Positions 56,671 to 64,000 of a DNA stretch of 64,000 nt are shown here, one piece after another (within the stretch, counting starts at the first letter, position 1; every line of letters begins with the position of its first letter). This DNA is from Herbidospora galbida (GTDB lineage Bacteria > Actinomycetota > Actinomycetes > Streptosporangiales > Streptosporangiaceae). A program made the position numbers and the translations under genes. The notes under the pieces were generated by a model. The model did not search any database. It was not told where the DNA came from and saw nothing but the letters and a program-made list of their open reading frames with translations. Location: positions 1 through 64,000 of the forward strand of contig NZ_SZQA01000004.1 in assembly GCF_005233835.1 (NCBI RefSeq). Direction: 5' to 3'.

Positions 56671-57488
56671 GCTGTGCCTCCGAACACGGGCGCGGCCATC
56701 TCGACCGCTTGGATCTCCGGCCCGAGGAACCGCCGCCCGAGGGTCTCGAACAGCAGCGTGTCGCCGGTCGTGCCGAACCGGTGGGCGGGCACGCCCGAGG
56801 CCCGCACCAGGCCCCGGTCGCGCAGCACCCGGAAGACGTCTTTGGCGGTCTCCTCGGCGCTCGAGACGAGCGTGACGCCGTCTCCGGCGACGTAGGAGAT
56901 CGCGCCGAGCAGCAGCGGATAGTGGGTGCACCCGAGGATCAGGGTGTCGCAGCCGGCGTCGAGGATCGGCGTCAGGTATTCGCGCACCGCCTCGATGACG
57001 GCCTCGCTCTCGGTCTCGCCGCGTTCGACGAACTCGACCAGGCGCGGTGCGGCGACCCCGACGAGCTCGACGTGCGGCGCGGCGGCGAAGGCGTCCTGGT
57101 AGGCCATCGACGAGATGGTGGCCTGGGTGCCGATCACCCCGACCTTCCCGTTGCGGGTCGCCGACGCGGCCCGCCGGGTGGCCGGCTGGATGACCTCGAC
57201 GACCGGCACCCGGTAGCGCTCGCGGGCGTCGCGCAGCACCGCCGCGCTGGCCGTGTTGCACGCGATCACGAGCATCTTGACGTCGTGGGACACCAGATGG
57301 TCGAGCAGTTCGAGGGCGTAGGACCGGACCTCGGCGATGCGCTTGGGGCCGTAGGGCTGACGGGCCGTGTCGGCGACGTAGAAGACCGGTTCGTTGGGCA
57401 ACTGGTCGATGATCGCGCGGGCTACGGTCAGCCCCCCGAATCCGCTGTCGAAGATCCCGATGGACCCCTGACCATAACTCTCCACCAC
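56667..57488 (-). CDS. murI: Glutamate racemase
   Basis: 273 residues. Makes D-glutamate for peptidoglycan. The two catalytic cysteines are in [11 protein letters not shown] and [21 protein letters not shown] is the N-terminal signature. GTG 57488. First gene of murI-MBL-rph-rdgB, all coupled by overlaps or very short gaps. Confidence 0.96.
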   Translation of the reverse strand: MVESYGQGSIGIFDSGFGGLTVARAIIDQLPNEPVFYVADTARQPYGPKRIAEVRSYALELLDHLVSHDVKMLVIACNTASAAVLRDARERYRVPVVEVIQPATRRAASATRNGKVGVIGTQATISSMAYQDAFAAAPHVELVGVAAPRLVEFVERGETESEAVIEAVREYLTPILDAGCDTLILGCTHYPLLLGAISYVAGDGVTLVSSAEETAKDVFRVLRDRGLVRASGVPAHRFGTTGDTLLFETLGRRFLGPEIQAVEMAAPVFGGTA

Positions 57489-57543
57489 GGAGTCAGCTTA
57501 TGGCCGATCATGCCGGCCGTCCCCGTGACAACGAGCACATTAA

Positions 57544-58341
57544 TCAGCCGCGTCCCACCCTCGCGAGCTGCCGCGACTGCGCGACGAGGCGTCCGGCGGA
57601 GTCCCACACCTCGGCGTCCTCGTCGAACCAGCCGTCGCCGACCATCCGTCCTGAGGCGAGGACGGTCAGCCAGCCGGGGGCCGGCAGGGCGCGCAGGTGC
57701 CAGGTGAGCTCGACGGTCGGCGCCCAGCCGCGCAGGCCCGCGCTGAACACCACAGGGGGCAGCGCGTCGACCGCCAGGGCCAGCACGAACGGGTCGGGCT
57801 CCTGGCCGTGCCGCAGGCGGAAGTAGGCCCGCGACTCGGGACGGCCGGTCGGCGCGCCGTTCAGCCAGCCGACGGTGGGCGGGTCGAACAGCAGCTCCAT
57901 CTGGCCGTTCAGGTTCATGTTCGACTCGGGCCTGGGCTCGGGCAGCGGCAGGCACTCCTCGGGCGGCGGCATCGCATGTGCGGGCGCGCTCGTGTAGAGG
58001 GGCTCGGCGAGCGGGTCGAGGGTCGCCGTGGTGACCAACGTCTCCAGCAGCGGGCCGTCGTCGGAGACGAGCGAGGCCCTGCTGATCGTCGTCGTCTTGC
58101 CCGTCTTCACCTGCTCCACCCTGACCCGCGCCGGGCCCGGCCGACCGGTCCGCAGGAACTGGGCGCTCGTCGAGACCGGGTGCTCGTGCGGCGAGTCGTC
58201 GACCGCCGCCCGCAGCAGCACGGCCATCAGATATCCGCCGTTCAGCGGGCCCCCGATCGAGTACCCGTCGTCGAGGCACACGTCGTAGACGCCCTCGCCG
58301 ACCCGGACCGCCCGGGTCGCCTCCCCGAAACCGCTCAACAC
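57544..58341 (-). CDS. Double-hotdog thioesterase family protein
   Basis: About 265 residues with two hotdog-fold halves: GYSIGGPLNGGYLMAVLLRA (N-half) and SAGLRGWAPTVELTWHLRA with DEDAEVWDSAGRLVAQSRQL (C-half). Resembles TesB-like acyl-CoA thioesterases of actinobacteria. The start is uncertain: GTG 58341 is used, but GGGAGGG is only one base from it, and TTG 58338 is better spaced. Substrate unknown. Confidence 0.8.
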   Translation of the reverse strand: MLSGFGEATRAVRVGEGVYDVCLDDGYSIGGPLNGGYLMAVLLRAAVDDSPHEHPVSTSAQFLRTGRPGPARVRVEQVKTGKTTTISRASLVSDDGPLLETLVTTATLDPLAEPLYTSAPAHAMPPPEECLPLPEPRPESNMNLNGQMELLFDPPTVGWLNGAPTGRPESRAYFRLRHGQEPDPFVLALAVDALPPVVFSAGLRGWAPTVELTWHLRALPAPGWLTVLASGRMVGDGWFDEDAEVWDSAGRLVAQSRQLARVGRG

Positions 58342-58424
58342 ACCCTCCCGAATGTTGTTCTGGAACACTGTATCTTGACTGGTCCATAGCCGTCCGTACA
58401 GGGAGATCCGGGCATTCACCGGCC

Positions 58425-58757
58425 ATGACGGGACGGGAACTGATCGGTCAGTGCGTATGGGACGTACGCGGGGTGTGGGTCGGCCACGTGGTCGACGTGC
58501 GCATGGTCACCGGCAGCCGCAACCCGTTCAAGAGGGGCACCGAGCCCGAGACCGCCGGGCTGGTCGTGTCGGCCACCCGGGCGCAGTTCCTGCTCGGCGT
58601 CCACCGCGACGCCAACGGCCGCGTCAACGGCACGATGCAGCGGCTCACCCGGCTCCTGTACGCCCGCAGCCTGGTCGTCCCCTGGGATCTGGTCGAAACC
58701 AGCGATACCGGAGAAGTGCACCTCAAAGAACCGAAAGATGTCCTTCAGCGCCAATAG
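58425..58757 (+). CDS. Small PRC-barrel-like protein
   Basis: 110 residues beginning MTGRELIGQCVWDVRG, with GVWVGHVVDVRMV, close to the first strands of PRC-barrel domains, and a C-terminal VVPWDLVETSDTGEVHL typical of their end. Soluble, no signal. Actinobacterial relatives have no known role. Divergent from the thioesterase gene. Confidence 0.7.
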   Translation: MTGRELIGQCVWDVRGVWVGHVVDVRMVTGSRNPFKRGTEPETAGLVVSATRAQFLLGVHRDANGRVNGTMQRLTRLLYARSLVVPWDLVETSDTGEVHLKEPKDVLQRQ

Positions 58758-58840
58758 TCAAGAACCCTGCAAGCGATTCGCTACCGGCACGGCATACTTT
58801 CAGACTCGTCGGAGATCACCCCACTTTGCGAGTTGACCCC

Positions 58841-60520
58841 ATGCCTGCCGAGAACCCCCCCGGTTTCCCCTACGACATCAGTGGCGGAGACCCGGACCGG
58901 ACCATCAACTACCGGACGCCGCCGCCGCAGCAGCAGCAGCCGCAGCCGCACGCAGAGCCGACCCGGATCGACTTCGGCGGCACCCAGCAGATGTACGCCC
59001 CCCAGCAGCCCCCGCAGCAGGGCCAGTGGCGTCAGCCCGAGGAACTCGGTTACGGCCTGCCCCCCGTGGTGCACGAGCCCGTCCAGAAGCGCGGCCCCAA
59101 GGGCGCCATCATCGCCGTGATCGTCGCCGTGCTCGTCGGCCTCGTCGGCGGCGGCGGCGTGTGGGCCTTCTCCGCCCTGAGCGGCGGCGGCGCGCAGCCC
59201 GCCGAGGCTCTCCCGGCCGGCGCCCTCGCCTACGCCCGGATCGACCTCGACCCGGCCGCCAACCAGAAGCTGGCGCTGTTCAACATCGCCCGCAAGTTCA
59301 CCGTCACCCAGGACGCCTTCTCGGGCGACGACCCGCGTGAGGCCTTCTTCAAGGCCATCTCGTCGGACAACGAGAGCTTCAAGGACATCAACTACGCGGC
59401 CGACATCGAGCCCTGGCTCGGCGACCGCATCGGCTTCGCCGTCATGCCCGGCAAGGACGCGAACCAGCCCGGCTTCGCCCTCGCGATCCAGGTGAAGGAC
59501 GCCGACGCGGCCCGCGCCGGCATCGCCAAGCTCGACGCCGGCTCTGACACCAAGACCGGCGTGGCCATCCGGGGCGACTACGCCATCGTCTCCACCACCC
59601 AGGAGGAGGCCGACAAGTACGCCACCGGCCCCACCCTGGCCGAGTCGGCGAACTTCTCCGCCGACATGGAGGCCCTCGGCGAGCCCGGCGTGCTGTCCTT
59701 CTGGGGCGACCTCGGCCAGCTCGCCGCGCTGGGCGGCGCCCAGGTCGCCGACCCGGCCCTGACCGACCAGCTGAAGAACGGCCGCTTCGCGGGGGCGCTG
59801 CGGTTCGACGGCTCGTACGCCGAACTCGCCGCCATCACCCGCGGCGTCAAGAGCCCGGTCACCGTGCAGACCAGCCCGGTGAAGCTGGGCGAACTGCCCG
59901 ACACCACCGCCGGCGCGCTGGCCGTCTCGGGCCTCGGCGAGGGCGTCAAGAGCGGCTGGGACCAGATCGTGAAGTCGGTGGAGGGCACCGGCGGCGGCGC
60001 CCAGTTCAGCCAGTTCATCACCCAGGCCCAGCAGCAGTTCGGCCTGACCCTGCCCGACGACCTGGCCACCCTGCTCGGCGACAGCATCACCGTCGCGATC
60101 GACTCGCAGGGCCTCGACGGCAACATGCCGAACGCCGGCGCCGTGCTGGCCACCGACCCGGCCAAGGCCGGCGAGGTGCTGACCAAGGTCGAGCAGGCGC
60201 TCGCCGTGGCCGGCGCGCCGCTCCAGCTCGCCAAGGCCCCCGGTGAGGGCAAGCTGGTCGTGGCGACCAACCAGGACTACGCGAACAAGCTCGCCGCGGG
60301 CGGCACGCTGGCCGACAGCGAGACCTTCCAGACCGCGGTCCCGAACGCCGACACGGCCGGGTTCGGACTGTTCGTCGACCTCGACAAGATCGAGAACCTG
60401 TACCTGCAGGGCATGTCGGACGAGGACAAGGCCAACCTCCAGGTGCTCCGCGCGGTGGGCATGAGCGGCGGGACCTCGGGGAGCGACGCGAACTTCTCTC
60501 TGCGCGTGCTGTTCAATTGA
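58841..60520 (+). CDS. DUF3352 membrane-anchored protein
   Basis: 559 residues. Disordered Pro/Gln-rich N-terminus (runs of PPPQQQQ), a single membrane span at about 90-112 and an outer domain of about 440 residues with the DUF3352 start (EALPAGALAYARIDLDP). The domain holds regular alternations such as ALAVSGLGEGVKSGW and NADTAGFGLFVDLDKIENLY. No enzyme motif. ATG 58841 has only a weak ribosome site. Followed by a strong terminator. Confidence 0.87.
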   Translation: MPAENPPGFPYDISGGDPDRTINYRTPPPQQQQPQPHAEPTRIDFGGTQQMYAPQQPPQQGQWRQPEELGYGLPPVVHEPVQKRGPKGAIIAVIVAVLVGLVGGGGVWAFSALSGGGAQPAEALPAGALAYARIDLDPAANQKLALFNIARKFTVTQDAFSGDDPREAFFKAISSDNESFKDINYAADIEPWLGDRIGFAVMPGKDANQPGFALAIQVKDADAARAGIAKLDAGSDTKTGVAIRGDYAIVSTTQEEADKYATGPTLAESANFSADMEALGEPGVLSFWGDLGQLAALGGAQVADPALTDQLKNGRFAGALRFDGSYAELAAITRGVKSPVTVQTSPVKLGELPDTTAGALAVSGLGEGVKSGWDQIVKSVEGTGGGAQFSQFITQAQQQFGLTLPDDLATLLGDSITVAIDSQGLDGNMPNAGAVLATDPAKAGEVLTKVEQALAVAGAPLQLAKAPGEGKLVVATNQDYANKLAAGGTLADSETFQTAVPNADTAGFGLFVDLDKIENLYLQGMSDEDKANLQVLRAVGMSGGTSGSDANFSLRVLFN

Positions 60521-60530
60521 CATACGGGAA

Positions 60531-60575
60531 GGACCCCGCCTCAACTCTCAGGGAGGCGGGGTCCTTCTCGCTTTT
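60531..60575 (+). terminator. Intrinsic terminator of the DUF3352 gene
   Basis: Perfect 12-bp stem (60531-60542 with 60553-60564), 10-base loop, then TTCTCGCTTTT. It separates this gene from the convergent cysM. Confidence 0.9.
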
Positions 60576-60587
60576 CTAGAGGTTTCC

Positions 60588-61582
<995 letters not shown>

Positions 61583-61855
61583 TCAGCCACCGGCGACGGC
61601 GGGCAGCACGGTGACCGTGTCGCCGTCGGAGACGGGGGTGCCGAGCCCGCCGAGGAACCGGACGTCCTCGTCGTTGAGGTAGACGTTCACGAACCGGCGG
61701 AGCTTGTCGTTCTCGACCAGCCGCGCCTTGATCCCCGGGTGCCGGGCCTCCAGGTCGCCGATCAGCTCTTCGATGGTGGCGCCGGAGGCGTCGACGGCCT
61801 TGGCGCCGTCGGTGTAGGTGCGCAGGATGGTCGGGATGCGGACCTCGATGGCCAT
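61583..61855 (-). CDS. cysO: CysO sulfur-carrier protein (MoaD/ThiS fold)
   Basis: 90 residues of the ubiquitin-like fold, ending in the required Gly-Gly (PAVAGG) that becomes a thiocarboxylate. Carries sulfur to CysM; the product is released by Mec. ATG 61855 chosen; the frame is open upstream to 61981 but that part lacks similarity. The initiation region (AGAGAGAACGAGAC) can pair with an upstream RNA segment (61932-61940), see the leader entry. Confidence 0.95.
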   Translation of the reverse strand: MAIEVRIPTILRTYTDGAKAVDASGATIEELIGDLEARHPGIKARLVENDKLRRFVNVYLNDEDVRFLGGLGTPVSDGDTVTVLPAVAGG

Positions 61856-61907
61856 GTCTCGTTCTCTCTCTTCAGGAAGGTCTGTGGTGTACGGGGAATG
61901 TGAACGA

Positions 61908-61976
61908 TCAATGACAGTCGTAGACCACGACAGAACGAGAGTGCGCGAAGAGGCACGGTTGCACGCCCAGGGACAT
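61908..61976 (-). CDS. Candidate cysteine-containing leader peptide upstream of cysO
   Basis: 22 codons, ATG 61976 to TGA 61908, translating to M-S-L-G-V-Q-P-C at the start and VVVYDCH at the end, so codons 8 and 21 are cysteine. TAAAAT lies 7 bases before the ATG, suggesting a leaderless mRNA that begins at this codon, after the mec stop. Within it, bases 61932-61940 (AGAACGAGA on the plus strand) are the perfect complement of 61857-61865, just before the cysO ATG. Reading the leader could open or close the cysO start according to cysteine supply. Peptide and mechanism are inference. Confidence 0.4.
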   Translation of the reverse strand: MSLGVQPCLFAHSRSVVVYDCH

Positions 61977-61986
61977 GTCATCCATT

Positions 61987-62388
61987 TTAAACGCCCGGTT
62001 CCAGGATCTTTACGTCCTCCTCCTCGATCACCCCGTCGACGATCCGGAACGACCGGAACTGGGTGAGCGCGGTGGAGTAGAGCACGTAGTGGGCGCCCGG
62101 CTCGGAGGCGTAGGAGACGTCGGTGCGCGAGGGGTAGGCCTCGGTGGCCGTGTGGGAGTGGTAGATCACGACGGGCTCTTCGTCGTTGTCGTCCATGTCA
62201 CGCCAGACGCGGAACTGCTCCATCGAGTCGAACCGGTAGAACGTGGGGGACCGCTCGGCGTTCTCCATCGGGACGAACCGCTCGGGCACCCCGTTGCGCC
62301 CGGCGATGACGCCGCAGGCCTCGTCGGGGTGGTCGGCCGTCGCGTGGGCGATGATCTGGTCGACCAGTTCGCGCGAGATCGTCAGCAT
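61987..62388 (-). CDS. mec: Mec, JAMM-type CysO-cysteine peptidase
   Basis: 133 residues. The zinc metallopeptidase motif is HSHTATEAYPSRTD (H-x-H-x7-S-x2-D), with the upstream Glu in DEACGVIAG. Releases cysteine from the CysO-cysteine adduct. Upstream of cysO and cysM in the same direction; the stop TAA forms part of the putative -10 element of the leader/cysO transcript. Confidence 0.95.
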   Translation of the reverse strand: MLTISRELVDQIIAHATADHPDEACGVIAGRNGVPERFVPMENAERSPTFYRFDSMEQFRVWRDMDDNDEEPVVIYHSHTATEAYPSRTDVSYASEPGAHYVLYSTALTQFRSFRIVDGVIEEEDVKILEPGV

Positions 62389-62397
62389 GCTCGGAAC

Positions 62398-62925
62398 CTA
62401 CCAAAGCGCCTGTACGAGGGTGTCCTGCAGGTAGGTCAGCCAGTCGTAGGTGACGAAGGCCGGGTAACGGGGGTCGTCGTCGCCCATTTCGGCGATCTCT
62501 TCGTGGATCTCCTCGGTGACCTCAAGACGTACACCCAGCACCAGCCGGAGGTCGTTGAGGGCGCGCAACCAGGCCTGGGCCTGTTCGGTGGTCAGCGTCA
62601 CCTTGCCGCCTGCGGCGGTCTCGATCAGCGTGAGCGCGTCGGCGCGCTTGGCGTCGCGCAGATCACCCTCGGTGTAGCGGCGGAACTCGGCCGAGGCGGC
62701 GTCGTCGTCGGCGTAGGCCGAGGGGAAGAGGCGAGCGAGGACCGGGTCGGTCGGCTCGGTGGCGGGCCCGATGCGCAGCGCCCGCTCCAGCGGGTCGTCG
62801 CCGGTCTCCCCCGGCTCGACCACGTCGAGCACCATGGCGGCCACCAGCGAGCGGAGCACGCTGGCCTCGGCCGTGTCGAGGTGGACGGACACGCCCTCGC
62901 GCGTCGCCTTGAAACCGCGCCCCAT
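62398..62925 (-). CDS. DUF2017 family protein
   Basis: 175 residues, helical, beginning [17 protein letters not shown], with ATEPTDPVLARLFPSAY and RALNDLRLVLG. Always next to clpS in actinobacteria, so a link to N-end-rule proteolysis is possible but untested. ATG 62925 overlaps the clpS stop (ATGA). 10 bases before mec. Confidence 0.88.
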   Translation of the reverse strand: MGRGFKATREGVSVHLDTAEASVLRSLVAAMVLDVVEPGETGDDPLERALRIGPATEPTDPVLARLFPSAYADDDAASAEFRRYTEGDLRDAKRADALTLIETAAGGKVTLTTEQAQAWLRALNDLRLVLGVRLEVTEEIHEEIAEMGDDDPRYPAFVTYDWLTYLQDTLVQALW

Positions 62926-63212
62926 CAGCCGTCCTTCTGCAGGGTGGCCCAGAGGCCGTAGGAGTGGAGGGTCTGGACGTCCCGCTCCATCTCCTCCCGC
63001 GTGCCGCTCGACACGACGGCCCTGCCCTTGTGGTGGACGTCGAGCATGAGCTTCTCTGCCTTCTCGCGGGCGTAGCCGAAGACGCTCTGGAAGACATAGG
63101 TCACATAGGACATGAGGTTGACCGGGTCATTCCAGACGATGGTCACCCACGGCAAATCTGGGCGAACGTCAGCTATCGGACGCTCAACCTCGATCGGAGC
63201 GGTGCTACCCAC
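62925..63212 (-). CDS. clpS: ClpS adaptor for ClpAP/ClpCP protease
   Basis: 95 residues. Adaptor that hands proteins with certain N-terminal residues to the Clp protease. [15 protein letters not shown] is the binding-pocket strand and helix, with HHKGRAVV and GLWATLQKD later. The ATG lies at 63212, with a divergent pncB 39 bases away. First gene of clpS-DUF2017-mec-cysO-cysM. Confidence 0.95.
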   Translation of the reverse strand: MGSTAPIEVERPIADVRPDLPWVTIVWNDPVNLMSYVTYVFQSVFGYAREKAEKLMLDVHHKGRAVVSSGTREEMERDVQTLHSYGLWATLQKDG

Positions 63213-63251
63213 ATCCCCAATCCTGCCTCACCGCGGTCGTACTCTCGACTC

Positions 63252-64000
63252 GTGCAAACGTCCATGAGCTCGGCCTTGCTAACAGACATGTATGAGTTGA
63301 CCATGTTGCGGGCGGCCCTGGCCGGCGGCACCGCCCATCGCCGGGCGGTGTTCGAGGTCTTCGCCCGCCGCCTGCCCGCAGGCCGCCGCTACGGCGTCGT
63401 CGCAGGTACAGACCGGGTCCTCTCCGCAATCGAGACATTCCGCTTCGGCGAGCCGGAGCTGGAGTTCCTGGAGCGCGTCGTCGACCCGCCGACCCTGTCC
63501 TTCCTCGCCGACTTCCGTTTCTCCGGGGATGTGTACGGCTACCGCGAAGGTGAGACCTACTACCCGGGCTCCCCGATCATGGTCGTCGAGGGCACCTTCG
63601 CCGAGGCGGTGGTCCTGGAGACGGTCGTCCTGTCCATCCTGAACCACGACTGCGCGATCGCCTCGGCCGCCTCGCGCATGACCCAGGCGGCCCAGGGACG
63701 CCCGCTGATCGAGATGGGCTCCCGCCGCACCCACGAGAGGGCCGCCGTCGCCGCCGCCCGCGCCGCCTACCTGTGCGGCTTCGCGACCACCTCGAACCTC
63801 CAGGCGGGCCTCGAATACGGCATCCCCACGGCCGGCACCAGCGCCCACGCCTTCACCTTGCTCCACGACTCGGAGGAGGCCGCCTTCCGCGCCCAGATCG
63901 ACGCCCTCGGGGCCTCGACGACGCTGCTGATCGACACCTACTCCGTCGAGGAGGCCGTGCGCACCGCCGTGAAACTGGCCGGCGGCGACCTGGGCGCGGT
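63252..64000 (+). CDS. pncB: Nicotinate phosphoribosyltransferase, N-terminal part (cut by window edge)
   Basis: The first 249 residues are present. NAD salvage: joins nicotinate with PRPP. LLTDMYELTMLRA and FEVFARRLPAGRRYGVVAG are the N-terminal signatures; MGSRRTHERAAVAAARAAY and TSNLQAGLEYGIP are near the active site. GTG 63252 or ATG 63264 may be the start; TACTCT 6 bases before the GTG suggests a leaderless mRNA. Divergent from clpS. The C-terminal part lies past base 64000. Confidence 0.93.
   Translation, partial: MQTSMSSALLTDMYELTMLRAALAGGTAHRRAVFEVFARRLPAGRRYGVVAGTDRVLSAIETFRFGEPELEFLERVVDPPTLSFLADFRFSGDVYGYREGETYYPGSPIMVVEGTFAEAVVLETVVLSILNHDCAIASAASRMTQAAQGRPLIEMGSRRTHERAAVAAARAAYLCGFATTSNLQAGLEYGIPTAGTSAHAFTLLHDSEEAAFRAQIDALGASTTLLIDTYSVEEAVRTAVKLAGGDLGA

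Noticed and set aside
61583-61981. Longer CysO start adding about 42 residues
   Set aside because: The extra part has no similarity to MoaD/ThiS proteins and spans the putative promoter and leader region; ATG 61855 gives the normal family length.

Overview
This window comes from a high-GC actinomycete, probably a Streptosporangiales member (Streptosporangium/Nonomuraea-like). The actinomycete call rests on strong third-position G/C bias, many GTG starts, ATGA/GTGA start-stop overlaps, the actinobacterial Mec-CysO-CysM module, DUF2017-clpS, an HrdB-type sigma factor and GlnR-like sites. The family is a guess. There is no rRNA, CRISPR array, insertion sequence, integrase or phage structural gene. 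Two genes are cut by the edges: glnD on the left and pncB on the right.

Layout. 1-2.9 kb: amtB-glnB-glnD ammonium uptake and PII signalling operon with GlnR-like sites. 2.9-3.8 kb: primary-like sigma factor. 3.9-7.7 kb: histidine degradation operon (M20 amidohydrolase, hutF, hutI), divergent from a B12-binding radical SAM gene. 8.9-12 kb: SDR, PadR regulator and a drug-type ABC exporter. 12-14.5 kb: hutU with an RpiR-type regulator. 14.7-16.4 kb: ABC exporter with three tandem operators. 16.6-18.6 kb: secreted modular beta-mannanase. 18.7-22.8 kb: DUF4331 / TPR / NicO-type metal exporter cluster. 22.7-25.8 kb: flavin oxidoreductase, degenerate nucleotidyltransferase, CsbD-like protein and a membrane protein. 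25.8-30.8 kb: gamma-glutamyl-amine (Puu-type) catabolism with a FadR-type regulator. 30.8-33.9 kb: tandem glycine riboswitch, gcvT, gcvH and serine ammonia-lyase. 34-38.7 kb: GT-C-like membrane protein, AmaP/DUF6286 pair, D-amino-acid aldolase/deaminase, DUF3618 and peroxiredoxin. 38.7 kb: an unusual tRNA-Leu(UAG), then a structured non-coding stretch and two unknown genes. 42-45.7 kb: secreted protein, TetR-SDR and MarR-flavin reductase pairs. 45.7-51.8 kb: membrane protein, two-component system and a MacB-like ABC system. 51.8-52.8 kb: toxin deamidase / immunity pair. 52.9-54.5 kb: membrane molybdopterin oxidoreductase. 54.6-64 kb: conserved housekeeping block (rdgB, rph, metallo-hydrolase, murI; cysM, cysO, mec; DUF2017, clpS; pncB).

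How the parts work together. Much of the window handles nitrogen and amino acids: ammonium uptake, histidine to glutamate, amine to glutamate, and glycine and serine breakdown. The two separated hut loci carry the same 16-bp operator pattern (TGAAT-N6-ATTCA), which ties them, and possibly the radical SAM gene, to the RpiR regulator beside hutU. Several regulator/target pairs have visible repeated operators. The most unusual signals are: a short-variable-arm tRNA with a leucine anticodon; a possible cysteine-codon leader peptide whose RNA can pair with the cysO ribosome-binding region; the DUF4331/TPR/NicO cluster; and a free-standing toxin-immunity pair.
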